The notes under the pieces are model-generated. The model was not told where the DNA came from. It made no database searches and worked only from the letters and a program-made list of their open reading frames with translations. The position numbers were made by a program, and so were the translations under genes. A DNA stretch of 64,000 bases from Corallium rubrum (taxonomy: Eukaryota > Cnidaria > Anthozoa > Scleralcyonacea > Coralliidae), in contig OZ035998.1 in assembly GCA_964035015.1 (NCBI GenBank), positions 22,180,326 to 22,244,325 of the forward strand, read 5' to 3'. Shown in pieces: positions 48,728 through 59,830 of the stretch; the first letter of the stretch is position 1, and the number at the start of each line of letters is the position of its first letter.

Positions 48728-48920
48728 CGTGTTTGCGATTGCGATTGCGATTGCGATTGCGATTGCGATTGCGTTTGCGTTTGCATTTGCGTTTGCGTTT
48801 GCGTTTGCGTTTGCGTTTGCAATGCGTTTGCGTTTGCGTTTGCGTTTGCGTTTGCGTTTGCGTTTGCGTTTGCGTTTGCGTTTGCGTTTGCGTTTGTGTT
48901 TGTGTTTGTGTTCGTGTTTA
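48728..48920 (+). repeat. (TGCGWT)n hexanucleotide array before the ligand's exon 2
   Basis: TGCGAT units (about 48734-48770) pass into TGCGTT units (to about 48895), then TGTGTT. It ends roughly 55 bp before the exon 2 acceptor. Preceded by GTGTTCGAG repeats (48676-48730). It makes all forward frames open, so the apparent 348-codon reading frame extending upstream of exon 2 is not a real N-terminus. Confidence 0.9.
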
Positions 48921-48976
48921 CGCTGTTTATACTTATGTTAACGTCTATATGCTGATGCTCGCGCTTGTCTTTTTAG

Positions 48977-49737
48977 TAACACGCCAAAGAAACTCCAAGG
49001 GCATCGTGATGAAATTTGTCCTCGGCAACGATGACATACCAAGCCAAATGACGTCAGTTAAACTGTGGGCTTATAATTTCTGTGAAAGACGCGTTCCCAA
49101 AGCAATTCTCACGATCAAGTTGTTTAATAAGAAGACCAAATGCGGTAGCAGAATACACAATCTTTACCAGAACAAGAAACCAGGCACAGAAAACTGTTTA
49201 AAGAAAAGTGCTTCAAACAAAGGATGGCTTGCTTTCGATATTACCGTGCCAACTAAGACAGCGTGGAGTAACGCAAGGCGCATGTGTCAAAATGTGTCAA
49301 AAATAGAACTGAGTCTGACGATAAAAAGTCCAAAATGCATAAGTCTGGTAGCGCATAAGACAGCAGATGACAAGAAACGGCGACCTTACTTGGAACTAAT
49401 TTCTCTCAATGACCCAATAAAATTACCAAAGAAGAACACAGTACCACTTCGATGTACCCCCACTGAAAAGCGCTGCTGCCTGCAACGGACCGCGGTGTCG
49501 TTCGATGAATTGAGAATCTCGCCTGACCAAATCATCGCACCAAGAACATTTCAAGGCGGTTATTGTAGGGGTTTGTGCTCCAGCAATTCCCAGTTTGGAA
49601 ATCAACGTCAACGGGAGTCTCGCCCTTGCTGCGTTCCAACAAAAACGTACCCTATATCTATCCTGGACTGGAAAGACGGCTTCGTTGTACTGCGGAACAT
49701 ACCTGATGCACTGGTACGCGAATGTGGCTGCATTTGA
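48977..49737 (+). CDS. TGF-beta-superfamily ligand, exon 2 (prodomain and mature cystine-knot domain)
   Basis: It encodes residues 132-384 and the stop. Residues 132-266 continue the latency-type prodomain (MKFVLGNDDIP, VKLWAY, then GWLAFDITVPTKTAW). PYLELIS follows KKRR (264-267), the place where activin/myostatin-type precursors have the end of the prodomain. The mature domain has nine cysteines at 291, 298, 299, 328, 332, 349, 350, 381 and 383, ending ECGCI: the pattern of the TGF-beta/activin/myostatin group rather than the seven-cysteine BMP group. IIAP is kept but the usual Trp residues before it are missing. No canonical R-X-X-R lies between PYLEL and C291, only LPKK; KKRR is the best basic site. 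Acceptor is tctttttag. It acts as a secreted dimer on serine/threonine kinase receptors if functional. Orthology is not assigned. Confidence 0.9.
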
Positions 49738-50190
49738 GTCCTACAACTTACAATTCAACATTAATCAAATGATTTGTCAGGATAATTGACTATTAATTGC
49801 AACAAAAATACGGCATAGAACAATAAGTTGAAATTTAAAACTGAAGATTTTTTCCGAGTTAAAACATTAAAAGTCCCCCAATAGATTATAGAAGATTGTA
49901 AAGCATTGTAATAAGTTAGGACAAAACGAGTCACGCAGTGACACGAATTTGTGTAACAACAACGGTAAGTTCAATACAGTTTATATTTCACAACCTTGTC
50001 AATGTGTGGAGGAGTGTGACCCATGGGATGGGGCTCACTCACTAATAGAGGACTGGGGGTAATTAATCATCCTTACTCGCAGCCAGCGGCACGAAGGATA
50101 CAGATCAACGTGCCCATGTCGAGGCATATATCAAATGCGCTCCATGCAGGCGGCCGCCATACAACACATGCAGTTCAGACCACGGATCAC
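49738..50190 (+). other. 3' flank of the ligand gene
   Basis: It should contain the 3' UTR. No AATAAA was seen; AATAAG occurs at about 49822 and 49909. No other gene. Confidence 0.4.
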
Positions 50191-50194
50191 AGCT

Positions 50195-50440
50195 AACATA
50201 TGTTGGTGTTGACTTTACAGAAGGAGGAAAAAAGGAGAACCCGTCGAAAAACTCTCGAAGCACAGGAGAGATCAACTTCAACTCTTCCCATGTACATGAG
50301 ACATGAGTTCCAAGCTCGACAACGGAGACCGCATTCCCAAGTGGTCACCCATCCAAGTACTAACCGCAGGGGTCTAGCCTGGCTTAACGTTTGGTGAGAG
50401 GCAGCGCGCTAACAGCACACGCCACCCGTGCTCCCTATGC
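50195..50440 (-). mobile_element. 5S rRNA-derived SINE, third copy
   Basis: On the minus strand: GGGAGCACGGGTGGCGTGTG, GCCTCTCACC, GTTAAGCC, GGTTAGTACTTGGATGGG, then a body CTCTCCTGTGCTTCGAGAG shared with 22862-23190. Confidence 0.8.
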
Positions 50441-50498
50441 TCCCTCACTATGATGTGGCATTGTATAGACCTTATATCATCCCTTGTATAGACCTTAA

Positions 50499-52131
50499 AG
50501 GGCTTATGCAGCGAAAAATCAGTTTGGGAGAGACTCTCTTATTTAAAAGAATTTTTAAAGTTATAAAGATTGACGTTTGCAGCTCTTCCATATCTCACTT
50601 CATTCTTTAGATATTGAGACTTGTTTTATATGTAAATAAACAACAGGGAATTTTGTCTGCGCATGCGTCGCGCGAGTTGTCGTGGGGAGTCTGGGACTTC
50701 AAAAACATAAACAAGATGGCGGTAATTTTTTTCCCCACCACCCTTATTTCCCCCAGAAAAAGGTGTATAGTTTGTAAAACGGCTTGTGAAAGGACACTGG
50801 AAACAGTCAGAAGCAGCCTCCCACACCGTGAAGAAATAGAAAGATATTTTAGGGAATCGTACGATATTAAATTGGGTGACAACGACTTGAGTACGTTGTG
50901 GTCAACATGCCGAGGCTTCAAATTCACGAAGTTTAATTGAGCTCAAAGCCCCATTTCTACAATTTTAGAACAAAAAAGTGTCGTTAATCAACTAAAGACT
51001 GAAAAAAAAGTCGTTAATCAACTAAAGTAAAAATATTTTGAGGCAATAGGGCAGATTTTACAGAAATTGACAGTATTTGCATGTCGTCAACGCAATGAAA
51101 TTAGTAGCGTAGGCATGTCAAACTTTATAAGATCTGAGTGAGACAAAAAAACTGATTATATATTTCTATGTACGAACGGAATTATACATAAATTTAGCAC
51201 AACGTTGTGGTAGTTAAGAGGTCTTGCTCGACATAAGACAGAACCTGAGTGCGTTTTAAAGACAGCACTAAATAGTAAACAAGTCGTCGGATGAAAGGAA
51301 TGAATACACAATTTACCCACTTTCCCCAATTTTCCCATTGCGAAGTACCTCTCAGATATCAAAAGCAGTAATGGAATAAAATGAAACCAGCATTTAAATT
51401 TTGGGGAAGAAGGCAGATTTTGAGTTATAGTCGGTTGAACATTCGCTATCAATTTGACTCCAATGCGGCTTCTTCGTACCATCATTGTTGGAAAATCTTG
51501 AATATCAATTTGAGATTATTTAACGAAATCAATTTAACTGTGCATGTGGTTCATGTGACACTATACATGAAACGTTTCAAGTGATTTACTTGAATTATTG
51601 AAAGAACAGGACGCCTGCTTAGGCGTTCACTCGGGCTACTCATAGCAATGCGGCAGCCTATGCACGAAACAGCACAACAGCGTGCGCATTTTAAGCGTTT
51701 GTTAAGAAGTACAAAATAACCTACAGTGCTAGATTCGGTAGATCCAAGCGATCATTAGACAACCCTCGTGAAGTATAGACAACCCGTGAAATTAGCTGAC
51801 AAATCGCCAGCCGTTGGTGAACAGTTTCGCAAAGCCTGTCGGGTCAATATCGCGACGCAAAAAATAATAACACGACCGAAACCTAGACTCGGCTAGCCCG
51901 AGTTATAAACACAGGTAGCCCGAGTTATAAACATGATTTTCCAACAAGTCATTATGTAGTGTGACGTCTAAGTGATGCATGTTATTTGCATATCACGCAA
52001 TTCTCAATATCTAAAGAACGAAGTGAGATATGGAAATGCCGCAAATGTCAATCTTTATAACTTCAAAAGTTCTTTGAAATAAGAGTCTCTCCCGACTCTT
52101 CTTTCCGACTATTTTTCGCTGCATAAGCCCT
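50499..52131 (+). mobile_element. TTAA-target DNA element with AGGGCTTATG ends
   Basis: Ends AGGGCTTATGCAGCGAAAAA and inverse, with about 130 bp of subterminal inverted similarity. Flanks are TTAA (50495-50498) and TTAT (52132-52135). Elements at 55225 and 63051 have similar ends. TTAA targets point to piggyBac or Kolobok-type transposases. It includes a reading frame (next entry). Confidence 0.8.
50614..50940 (+). CDS. Short ORF inside the TTAA element, unknown
   Basis: 108 codons beginning ATG AGA CTT at 50613-50615 in the annotated frame, with a better internal methionine at about 50716 (MAVIFFPTTL). It contains one CIVC pair and an acidic helix-rich tail (EEIERYFRESYDIKLGDNDL, then LSTLWSTCRGF). 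The style recalls small zinc-ribbon modules in transposon proteins, but I cannot name the family. Could be a captured exon fragment. Confidence 0.35.
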   Translation: MRLVLYVNKQQGILSAHASRELSWGVWDFKNINKMAVIFFPTTLISPRKRCIVCKTACERTLETVRSSLPHREEIERYFRESYDIKLGDNDLSTLWSTCRGFKFTKFN

Positions 52132-52135
52132 TTAT

Positions 52136-52430
52136 TGCAAAATGACATCATTTATGTAATGTTGAAAACACGGACAGCAGTATTTTATCAAGTCTAAATA
52201 TTCGAGCGCACAGAATAGCTTTGAAAACATTCCGTTATTAGTTACTTTTGCTTTGGTTCATTCAATTGCAAATTTGATATGATGACAATTTTATATAAAA
52301 TTCTATTTGATTAGTATTTTTTAATAAAATCTATCTGATTCATTAGCAAGGTACAAAACATAATACCTTTGTGTTTTCCTACTGATTTCCTTTGTGTTTC
52401 CCTCGTAAATTACTAAAATTACTAAGACAC
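52136..52430 (+). other. Unassigned DNA
   Basis: Nothing recognised. Confidence 0.3.
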
Positions 52431-52439
52431 ACAGAAAAT

Positions 52440-52800
52440 CAGTACTAACGTGGTTGCGAGTCAAGTTGTATGAACCATTGCACCGTGTAACATGCTGTGC
52501 AATGGTCAAAATCGTTGCGAGACAAGTTGCAACAATCGTTGCATAAAGTACAATCACGTTCTACTTTCTGTAACGATTGTAGCAATTTGTTTCAGTGTTG
52601 CACCGTGTAACATCCCTTCAGCAACTTGTCTCGAAATATTTTGTTATGATTTGGCACTCAATCAAGCCTCTCCCCAGTCTACTCGCTTTTATCGAAATCC
52701 AATCATAAACGCGTTGCAGCGTGTAACCCCCTGTCTTGCAACTGCAATGCTGCATGAGTCACTGCGAGACAAGTTGCATGAAAAATTGCACCGAGCAACA
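52440..52800 (+). repeat. TTGCACCGTGTAACAT repeat block
   Basis: TTGCACCGTGTAACAT occurs at about 52478 and 52594, and GCGAGACAAGTTGCA three times, interleaved with palindromic GTTGCAAC motifs. Probably a non-autonomous DNA element; ends not fixed. Confidence 0.5.
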
Positions 52801-53104
52801 GGGCCTTTAGGCCCAAGAGTAATCCTAACGCCGCGCCCATTCTACATACAAATTAGGGACTTTAAGATCTATGACGTCAACTTCAGTGACGACGTCCTTT
52901 AAACAAAGGAATTGTTTTTAAAATAACAAAAATGAATAATTTTTAGTCCCAAGAGTTATCTCAACACCTTCCCCGCTTTTTATACAACGCCACTTAGAGC
53001 ATTTTCACGTCTTCAGGACGACCGTCTACAATCATTTTAGCAATACTGAGGCATTTTGGAAATCAATATCAAATATAACAGTCAATTCATGTTGCTTCTT
53101 AAGC

Positions 53105-53400
53105 GTCGCCCTAGTAGTGCTTTCCCTCGAGTCTCGATGTTTCCCAAGACGAAGTCGAAGGAAACATCGAGACTCGAGGGAAAACAGTATACACTTGTTG
53201 ACTGGCGCCGAGGGAAACATCGAGTTTTACCGACCCAAAGGCTTCAATGTCACCCGAGGGCTTTAGCCCGAGGGTGACATTGAAGCCTGAGGGACCGTAA
53301 AACTCGATGTTTCCCAAGGCAAAAGTCAACAAGCGTTTTGTTATATACCAAAGACTTTTAAAATACAAAATGCCAAGTTGACTCGAAACTTGCAAAAGGC
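53105..53400 (+). mobile_element. Foldback with GGGAAACATCGAG motifs
   Basis: Several nested palindromes: CCCTCGAGTCTCGATGTTTC with its inverse (53127-53181), and CGATGTTTCC...CCGTAAAACTCGATG around TTCAATGTCACCCGAGGGC. Related motifs occur at 53960-54060. Confidence 0.65.
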
Positions 53401-53935
53401 AAAAAGACTTACCAAAATACTTTGACTTTGTCTTCGTAAATAATTTTTTTTTTTTTATTTAAACAATATTTTAATGGCAATTATTCCAAAAGCCAGAGGC
53501 TTATCTAGGGAATTCTTGCATAGTTCTTACATCGTTTACAAAAAAGTAAGGAGAACAGACACGCAAAAAACAATATTGGATAACAGGGTGGTCAAACGAC
53601 GTTCAGATTAAGAGAAACGTTTGGTGTTAACAATAAAGTCTTGAACACATAAGAACAAATTTGCATTAATTTCATAGGAAAGGTCAGGATTTCCATATAA
53701 AATCCACTGTAGACGAGACTGATTTCAACTAAACAAATACACCAGACTCAACAAGTACAAAGAACGGCTTTAAATTAATCCAGGTTTTCTTCAGACCTTC
53801 TTTGAAGGTGTGTATAGATATTCTTTCCTTTGGAAAATGGATTATTTCATAGCAAACAGGCTCGAAACAGCTCTTGTTTTCAAAATGTTCCGAAAAGTCC
53901 AAAGTTCTTGATCTGATGCAATAATCATTGTGTAT
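53401..53935 (+). other. Unassigned DNA between related palindromes
   Basis: ATACCAAAGACTTTTAAAA at 53347 is mirrored at 54115-54135, so 53338-54137 may be one element. No coding sequence. Confidence 0.4.
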
Positions 53936-53959
53936 TCACGTGAACAACGCATGATTAAG

Positions 53960-54060
53960 CTGACGTCAGAGGGAAACATTGCACTGTTTCCTTCTTCATT
54001 GTTGACGTCAGAGGGAAACAGTGCAATGTTTCCCTCGGCAGAAAGAAACATTGAGTTTGT
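53960..54060 (+). repeat. Palindrome of GACGTCAGAGGGAAACA
   Basis: GACGTCAGAGGGAAACATTG is repeated directly and inverted around GTTTCCTTCTTCATTG. Same style as 53105-53400. Confidence 0.6.
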
Positions 54061-54172
54061 TGAACAACACGTGACCATGATTTGACCAATAGGATTTCAT
54101 CTTTGGCAAACGAAAGTCTTTGGTATATAACAAAAGTAAATGTTTCCCGAGGGATCAGGCATGAAGTGCTTT

Positions 54173-54383
54173 GTTATATAGTTGGGTTTTCGTTGGGTTT
54201 TTGCTTCGTTTAGGCTGTTTAGCTAGACTTTCACTCGGCAGTTGTTGTGCGAGCGGGTAACATGCAATTGTTGCAACATTGCTCGCGCTGGAAACATTTG
54301 ATTTGCCTAATCCCACGAGTCGTAAATGAACCAATAGCAGTCTGAGTTACGACTAGCAAAAACCCAGCTATAAAACAATAACC
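54173..54383 (+). mobile_element. Small element with TATAGTTGGGTTTT ends
   Basis: Ends TTATATAGTTGGGTTTT and AAAACCCAGCTATAAA are near inverses, about 210 bp apart. No coding capacity. Confidence 0.55.
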
Positions 54384-54408
54384 TTTAAATTCGAAGGACG
54401 TGTATACA

Positions 54409-54460
54409 CGTATTTTACTCTGGCCAACGCCAGACGATTTTACTTGTCAATAGGAAAACC
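54409..54460 (+). repeat. Short dispersed repeat, copy 2
   Basis: GTATTTTACTCTGGCCAACG followed by CCAGACGATTTTACTTGTCA matches 17398-17465. Confidence 0.65.
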
Positions 54461-54555
54461 CCACAAGAACTCACGAGATCAAAGAGCTGCTATGAATAAT
54501 AGAATTACATCTGCACCAAATAGACCATCCTGAAACATGAAAATACATATATATT

Positions 54556-54995
54556 ATTTACCGGCTGGGAGGTCCATATAGAGAAATATTTCCAATACTG
54601 CCCGAGGCTGCAGGTCGAGGGTCGTTTTTGAGACCGAGGGAAATATTTCTCTATACGGACCGACCAAAACGGTAAATAATTTATTTAATTCTTTTAATTA
54701 TCTTCGCTTGGTTCTTTTGGTCTTCATCAGTGTTTAGAGTGAATAAAAAAGGGAAGTTTCTGCTGTTTCTTTCGAAAAAGGAAATTAGATTAGGTCTCTT
54801 TCACGGATGAAAAACTCGATTTTAATATTTTTGATTTCGTTTAAGTTTATTTTCAAACGTTTTTAGAATATTTTACGGCCTATAAAACACATTTAAAGAA
54901 AAATATGTCGAGCGGTCCGTATGGGCTCATACGGACCGCTCGTTAGCCAATCAGAAAGCAGGATTTGGTAAAATACGGTCCGAAAAAAAAATAAA
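54556..54995 (-). mobile_element. Family E DNA element, short copy
   Basis: It carries both palindromes of 9665-10790 (GGTCCATATAGAGAAATATT type and GAGCGGTCCGTATGGGCTC type) on the opposite strand, with only about 200 bp between them. Confidence 0.75.
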
Positions 54996-55224
54996 GTATA
55001 TTATCTGGCTACTGTACCTGAGCAATCCATAAATCAAGCAAGTTATCGACCAACATCACGTTTGATCAGGTTCCGGTTCACAACGTAACATCAAAGATAT
55101 TCGACGTGTTCGTTCAATCACATTATCGTTCCAGATGGATAACTCAGGTGGTAATACCTCGTGAGTGAATTGATAGCGGACTGCATTCCTGCGCAGGAAA
55201 AATAAATATCAAAAATGCTATTAA

Positions 55225-55693
55225 AGTGCGTATGAAATGAAAATTAAGTTTGTCTTATTTGAAAGAATACTTAAAATGACAGAGTAACGTCTTTGTCAGT
55301 TTTTCGTTTCCTTGCTTCGTTCTTGAGATATTTCAGTTTGTTTGATATGCAAATTAAGCATTGATGTCGTACGTGCACGAGTTATCGGAGGAGCTTATAT
55401 ATATTTTCTATTATCAAACCAAATCAATTCGAAGGAAGCATATGGGTGTGTTTCGCCCACAACACCAAACATGTACATTTTCAAGTGATTATTTTTGATA
55501 ATAGCAAAGATATATAACTTTTTTCGATAACTCATTATGCGCTTATGACGATAAAATTTTAATTTGTATACCAAACAAACTGAAATATCTCACGAACGAA
55601 GCAAGAAAACAAGAAAACCTGCAAAATATGTTACTTTGTCATTTTAAGTGTTCCTTCAAATAAGACGAACTTAATTTTCGTTTCATAGGCACT
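55225..55693 (+). mobile_element. TTAA-target foldback with AGTGCGTATG ends
   Basis: Ends AGTGCGTATGAAATGAAAAT and inverse (imperfect), arms about 130 bp sharing TGAGATATTTCAGTTTGTTT. Flanks TTAA and TGAA. Terminal sequence resembles 63051 and 50499. Confidence 0.75.
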
Positions 55694-55789
55694 TGAACTT
55701 AAGGGAATAGTTTATAACGCAACATTCACGATGTCAGTTCAATAGTTCCGCTTGCGCTTTTTGGCTTGTCGTGTTTCATGTATTGTCAT

Positions 55790-56430
55790 GGGCTTAGACA
55801 GAGGCCCGTCCACCTGTCTTTTGGACGGGAATTTTTGAAAGTGGACGGGCAAAAATTTAATAAAACAAAACTCCAGTATTTCGTCTTTAGTTCTTTAATA
55901 CAACCGTACAAGCTTTAGTTTTGCTATGACATTCAACGGTCATTGAACATACCTTGACCACGAGATACAAGTTCCTATGTTTTGCGAAACATTTAATATT
56001 TTAGGACTAAATTTGGCGATTATTTTAATCTGCAGAGGGCGGACGTCAACCGTATCCCTATCAACATGACAACATCACGTATTAGCATAATTGCATTCTA
56101 CAACCGCTGACACAAATGCACGTGTTTTCTGAAATTCTACAAAAACAATTGGTGACTTCAGCCTCGGACCGGTGATTATCGTTATATTTAGCTCTGGACA
56201 GCAAATACTTAATAGATAATCACCTCGACTTTGGTCATCGGTGACTAATTGTTAAATATAGACACAGAAAACGATAGATTTTGCTGCTGTTTGGTCTCCA
56301 ATTTAGAGTACTTTTGTTTTCCAGAAAGCTCAGAATCAGTTTTTCAGAAGACCTGATTTCAAATGGGGGGGGGGGGGGCATGCCCCCAGACCCCCCGAGT
56401 AGCGCGGGGACTTTTGGACGGGTAGATTAC
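55790..56430 (+). repeat. Possible DNA element with GGACGGG ends
   Basis: GGCCCGTCCACCTGTC and TTTTGGACGGG near 55800-55830 and TTTTGGACGGGTAG at 56410, with a G12 run and GGGGGCATGCCCCC block at 56360-56395 like that in 18040-18323. Ends uncertain. Confidence 0.4.
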
Positions 56431-56439
56431 TAATCCTGC

Positions 56440-57060
56440 ATGGCTAAGGCACTGTGTATCGATGTCCTTTTTAACATTTTTAGCTACGGCTTGGTGTTAA
56501 TTCCGCAAAGATTATTTTCAGAAATCGCCGGAATTTAAACACTTCTGGGCCTTGCAAAATTGAAAACTTTCCTGGCGGGCAGCAAACACAGAGCCCCCCC
56601 TCCCCTCACCACCCACCCAACCAACCTCTAGCGGGGTACACCACAATTTGCTGACCCTTTGGTGAAACCCTACATCCACTACTGTGTTGGAATAGGACTG
56701 GCCAGAATAACGTACGCGAACGCTAGGTTACGAGCTCTAATTCTTAATCTGGACTAATCGGAATACACTGTACCATCCGTTAAGCTCTCTAGATTAACCG
56801 GAATAACCTGTCGTTTGAAAAACGAAAGATCAGGTTATTGTGGAATATTTCAGAAACTATTCTTATGCCGAAATAATCCACCCTTAAAGTAAAAATTCGT
56901 TTGAATTTCCCACATGAAAACGAGTTCATAAGGGCTAATTTATATGTACATAAAAGAATTTTAATTCGGCGGCCATTTTGGAATAAGGTCTATTTTGTAA
57001 ATCTTATTTAGTCTGTGTGAGCAAATGACGTCGCGACGGCACCTAATTTACATGTTTCAG
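56440..57060 (+). other. Unassigned DNA with half a foldback
   Basis: 56885-57000 matches the right arm of 58838-59027 (ACGAGTTCATAAGGGCTAAT, then TAATTCGGCGGCCATTTT). Otherwise nothing recognised. Confidence 0.45.
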
Positions 57061-57068
57061 AAACTCAG

Positions 57069-57180
57069 GCCCCGTTTACACAAGAGCAAAAGTATCCGGA
57101 TTCACATTGTTTTTCATCCGCATGGGAATAAAAAAACAATGCGAATCCGGATACTTTTTCTCTAGTGCAAACGGGGTCTA
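57069..57180 (+). mobile_element. Small palindromic element with GGCCCCGTTTACAC end
   Basis: GGCCCCGTTTACAC...AGTATCCGGATTCACATTG and its inverse ending CAAACGGGGTC. About 110 bp. Confidence 0.65.
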
Positions 57181-57318
57181 AGGCCATGTCCACACGTATG
57201 CGTTTTCATAGCGTTTTTATATTGTTCTTGGTCCTCAGGGAAGCAGAAAACTATGGTTCATTATATGAAACAATATGAAAACGCTAGGAAAACGTACACG
57301 TGTGGTGGATGGGGTCTT
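57181..57318 (+). mobile_element. Adjacent second palindromic element
   Basis: AAGGCCATGTCCACACGT...GCGTTTTCATAGCG and an inverse arm ending GTGTGGTGGATGGGGTCTT. It directly abuts the previous element. Confidence 0.6.
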
Positions 57319-57650
57319 AAATATCTCGAGAACGAGACAATATTTTGAGAAACTGAAACGCCGGTATTCCTCATTTGGAAATTATAGTTTACTGGTAGTC
57401 TGGTATCAATACTAGATTCACAATTTTTCTGTCGTAGTACCACTTTAATTACCTGCAAATGTAGAGTGATCTCGGAGAAAGCATTGCATCTATTATAACA
57501 CTCTTAAAGTTATCATGACGAAAACGCATTATAGCTGGAGAGAGCAAACTCAGCCCCGCTATCGTTGAACCACAAAACTACAAAGAAGATATAACAAACA
57601 TTCTCATTAAAATATTCACTTTACTACAAATTACCTGCGTAGGCAGTGTT
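57319..57650 (+). other. Unassigned DNA
   Basis: Nothing recognised. Confidence 0.3.
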
Positions 57651-57653
57651 TTA

Positions 57654-58717
57654 GAGGGTGTTTAAATGAGGCCGGCCCATTGAACTCTAAATAAACTGGA
57701 ACGCTAACTCCATAAGAAAGGCCCTATGATTGGGTCAAGTCAAACTTCCGGCCGCTGGGGGTAGCCATTGCACGTCTGACGTCAGCAGTACCTATGACGG
57801 TTGTCTTGCCAAGAATTAGTAATAAGATAATGCTAAATTATAGCTTTAACTCAAGTTTCAGTTGTGGAAATGCTAAATCTGACATTTTTCGATACGAAGA
57901 GTAATTCCAGAGCTGTAATAACACACGGTAAAGTGCATTTTGTTGGGTTTTTCCTACTGAAAATTGAGAAATTTAAAACCCAACTGTTTTTATAAACAAC
58001 CACTTCATTTTAAACCTGGGTTTCATATGTATTTTCTCTATATTTATCCAAACCAATGGCAATTTTGGTTGCGTATTGTTGACTTTCATTTGAGGGCTTA
58101 TATTTTTACTGTTTTCCTTGTTTTTACTCGTAATGTCAGTGTTCTCCTACTCTACGGTATATTGAAATTTGATTTAAGCCTAAAAGTGGTTAACAAGTTT
58201 TTCTTTGATTTCAAGCTGTTTTTGCAACCCAGTTCAACCAAATTCAGCTTCATTTTCTCTCGGTTATACAGTAAAAGGGACTGCATGCGGTTGACGTGCA
58301 TGGCGGCCCCCATGTTGGCTTCAAAACGTGCAAGTGAGTTATCGTTCCAGTTTATTTAGAGTTCAATGGGCCGGCCTGAATTTTGTATTTCGGTTTTTGT
58401 TTACATGACGCCAGCCTTGAAACTATATAAGCTTGGTTTCGCTGTTACTCCAAGATTTGTGTCAATTGCCTTACAGCTCGTGACCGCCGGAGAATCATTA
58501 TTTTATGTGGATTCGACACCACAGTCTCATTTAAAACAACGTATTGAGTTTGAGAGGGAAAAGTGCTTCAGTTCGGTCTAGCAGGCGACCCGAAATTATA
58601 GGCCGGCGTGAGCTGAATCTCATACCGGACTCATGAAAACGATCTATAGTAAAAACACTACAACCGACCCGAAATCAGTCCGGCCTGAGTTCGGGCCGAC
58701 CTCATGTAAACACACCC
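57654..58717 (+). mobile_element. DNA element, GGGTGTTTAAATGAGG ends (Harbinger-like?)
   Basis: Ends G-GGTGTTT-A/C-ATGAGG...CGGCCC inverted, flanked by TTA and TAA. Inner inverse blocks GGCCCATTGAACTCTAAATA (about 57677) and 58351-58375 mark a second foldback level. The 131- and 71-codon reading frames inside show no domain. Confidence 0.6.
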
Positions 58718-58837
58718 TAATCCTTCGTTCTTTCGTGTAGTCTATAATCTACAGTAGTCTGTATTATAGTTCAGTCTCCACGCGTGATTGAATAATCCTT
58801 CCAAAAAGACTAGGGGAATAATAGAACAATTACACTT

Positions 58838-59027
58838 ATAGACCTTATTCAAAAATGGCCGCCGAATTAAAATTATTTTATATATACATATATAAATTAT
58901 AACCCTTATGAACTCGTTTTCATGCGTGAAATTCAAAAGAATTTTTACTTTAAAACGAGGTCATAAGGGCTAATTTATATGCAAATAAAAGAATTCTAAT
59001 TCGGGGCCATTTTTGAATAAGATCTAT
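58838..59027 (+). mobile_element. Foldback element
   Basis: TAGACCTTATTCAAAAATGG and inverse at 59005-59027; arms share AATTCGG, CATATATAAATT-like and CCTTATGAACTCG. A half copy lies at 56885-57000. Confidence 0.7.
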
Positions 59028-59030
59028 GGT

Positions 59031-59225
59031 CAAAAGAAAATAACCGGTGATAAAATCTTTTATGTAATATATCATACACGAGGAGGAGTGTTTCATCAGG
59101 ATATCCAAACACTGAGACGTTTGTTGAAAACCGAGGCGAGGCCGAGGTTTTTGAACAAACTTCGAAGTGTTTGGATATCCTGATGAAACACTCCTCCGAG
59201 TGTGTGATATAGCATCTCAAACATT
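59031..59225 (+). mobile_element. Foldback element with perfect 50-bp stem
   Basis: GAGGAGTGTTTCATCAGGAT, CCAAACACT...TTTGTT are mirrored after a GAGGCGAGGCCGAGG loop. Confidence 0.75.
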
Positions 59226-59429
59226 ACAAATCAGTATTTTAAGAGAAAATCGAGGTAAAAGTTTGCTTAATTTATGTAATTTCTTCCTCCGATATCCAAA
59301 TCACCGACACGGTACTGATTTCCTTTGTGCTTTCCTCATGAATTATTAATAGTAAAAATCTGGCGTCTTTTTAACATTTCTCGCAAAATATTGCACTTTT
59401 CTGATGATCATATCTCTGTATATTAATTT

Positions 59430-59830
59430 TACTAGAAATACATAAACGCAACTCCCTCGCCCGCTTTTAACACATTAAATATACATACCCCCCCCCCCCC
59501 CCCCCGATTAAAGTAAGCACCTGATCTGTTTTTGTATACAAATATGAACACCCTTGCCCTCCTGGCCTCCTTTACATCCTGTTTTATCACTTTTATGAAT
59601 GTAGTTTTTCTATTATTGATCAATTTCCAAAGCAATGTTTTATTCCAAAATAATAAAGCAGTGGCTGAGGAAAAACTTGTGTCACCAGAAACTGATAGCA
59701 AAAACAAACAATAATTACAGACGCTTATATCAAGGTGCCTATTAAACTGTTTTAATAATATGATTCCCAATGTTCCAAATATAATGTTGAACCTCAAAGA
59801 AAGACATCAGAACAGAAAAAAACGTGGGTA
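59430..59830 (+). other. Repeat shared with 3420-3530, with a C18 run
   Basis: ACTAGAAATACATAAACG, then C-rich, then GATTAAAGTAAGCACC parallels 3424-3530. The minus-strand translation (SGAYFNRGG) is low complexity. No gene. Confidence 0.45.

Noticed and set aside
48691-48975. Upstream extension of the ligand's exon 2 reading frame, giving a 348-residue protein
   Set aside because: The extension is hexanucleotide repeat. The acceptor at 48975-48976 and the matching phase with exon 1 (signal peptide) explain the gene better.
57964-58581. 131- and 71-codon reading frames
   Set aside because: Low-complexity Phe/Leu-rich translation within the inverted arms of a DNA element; the first does not start with ATG.
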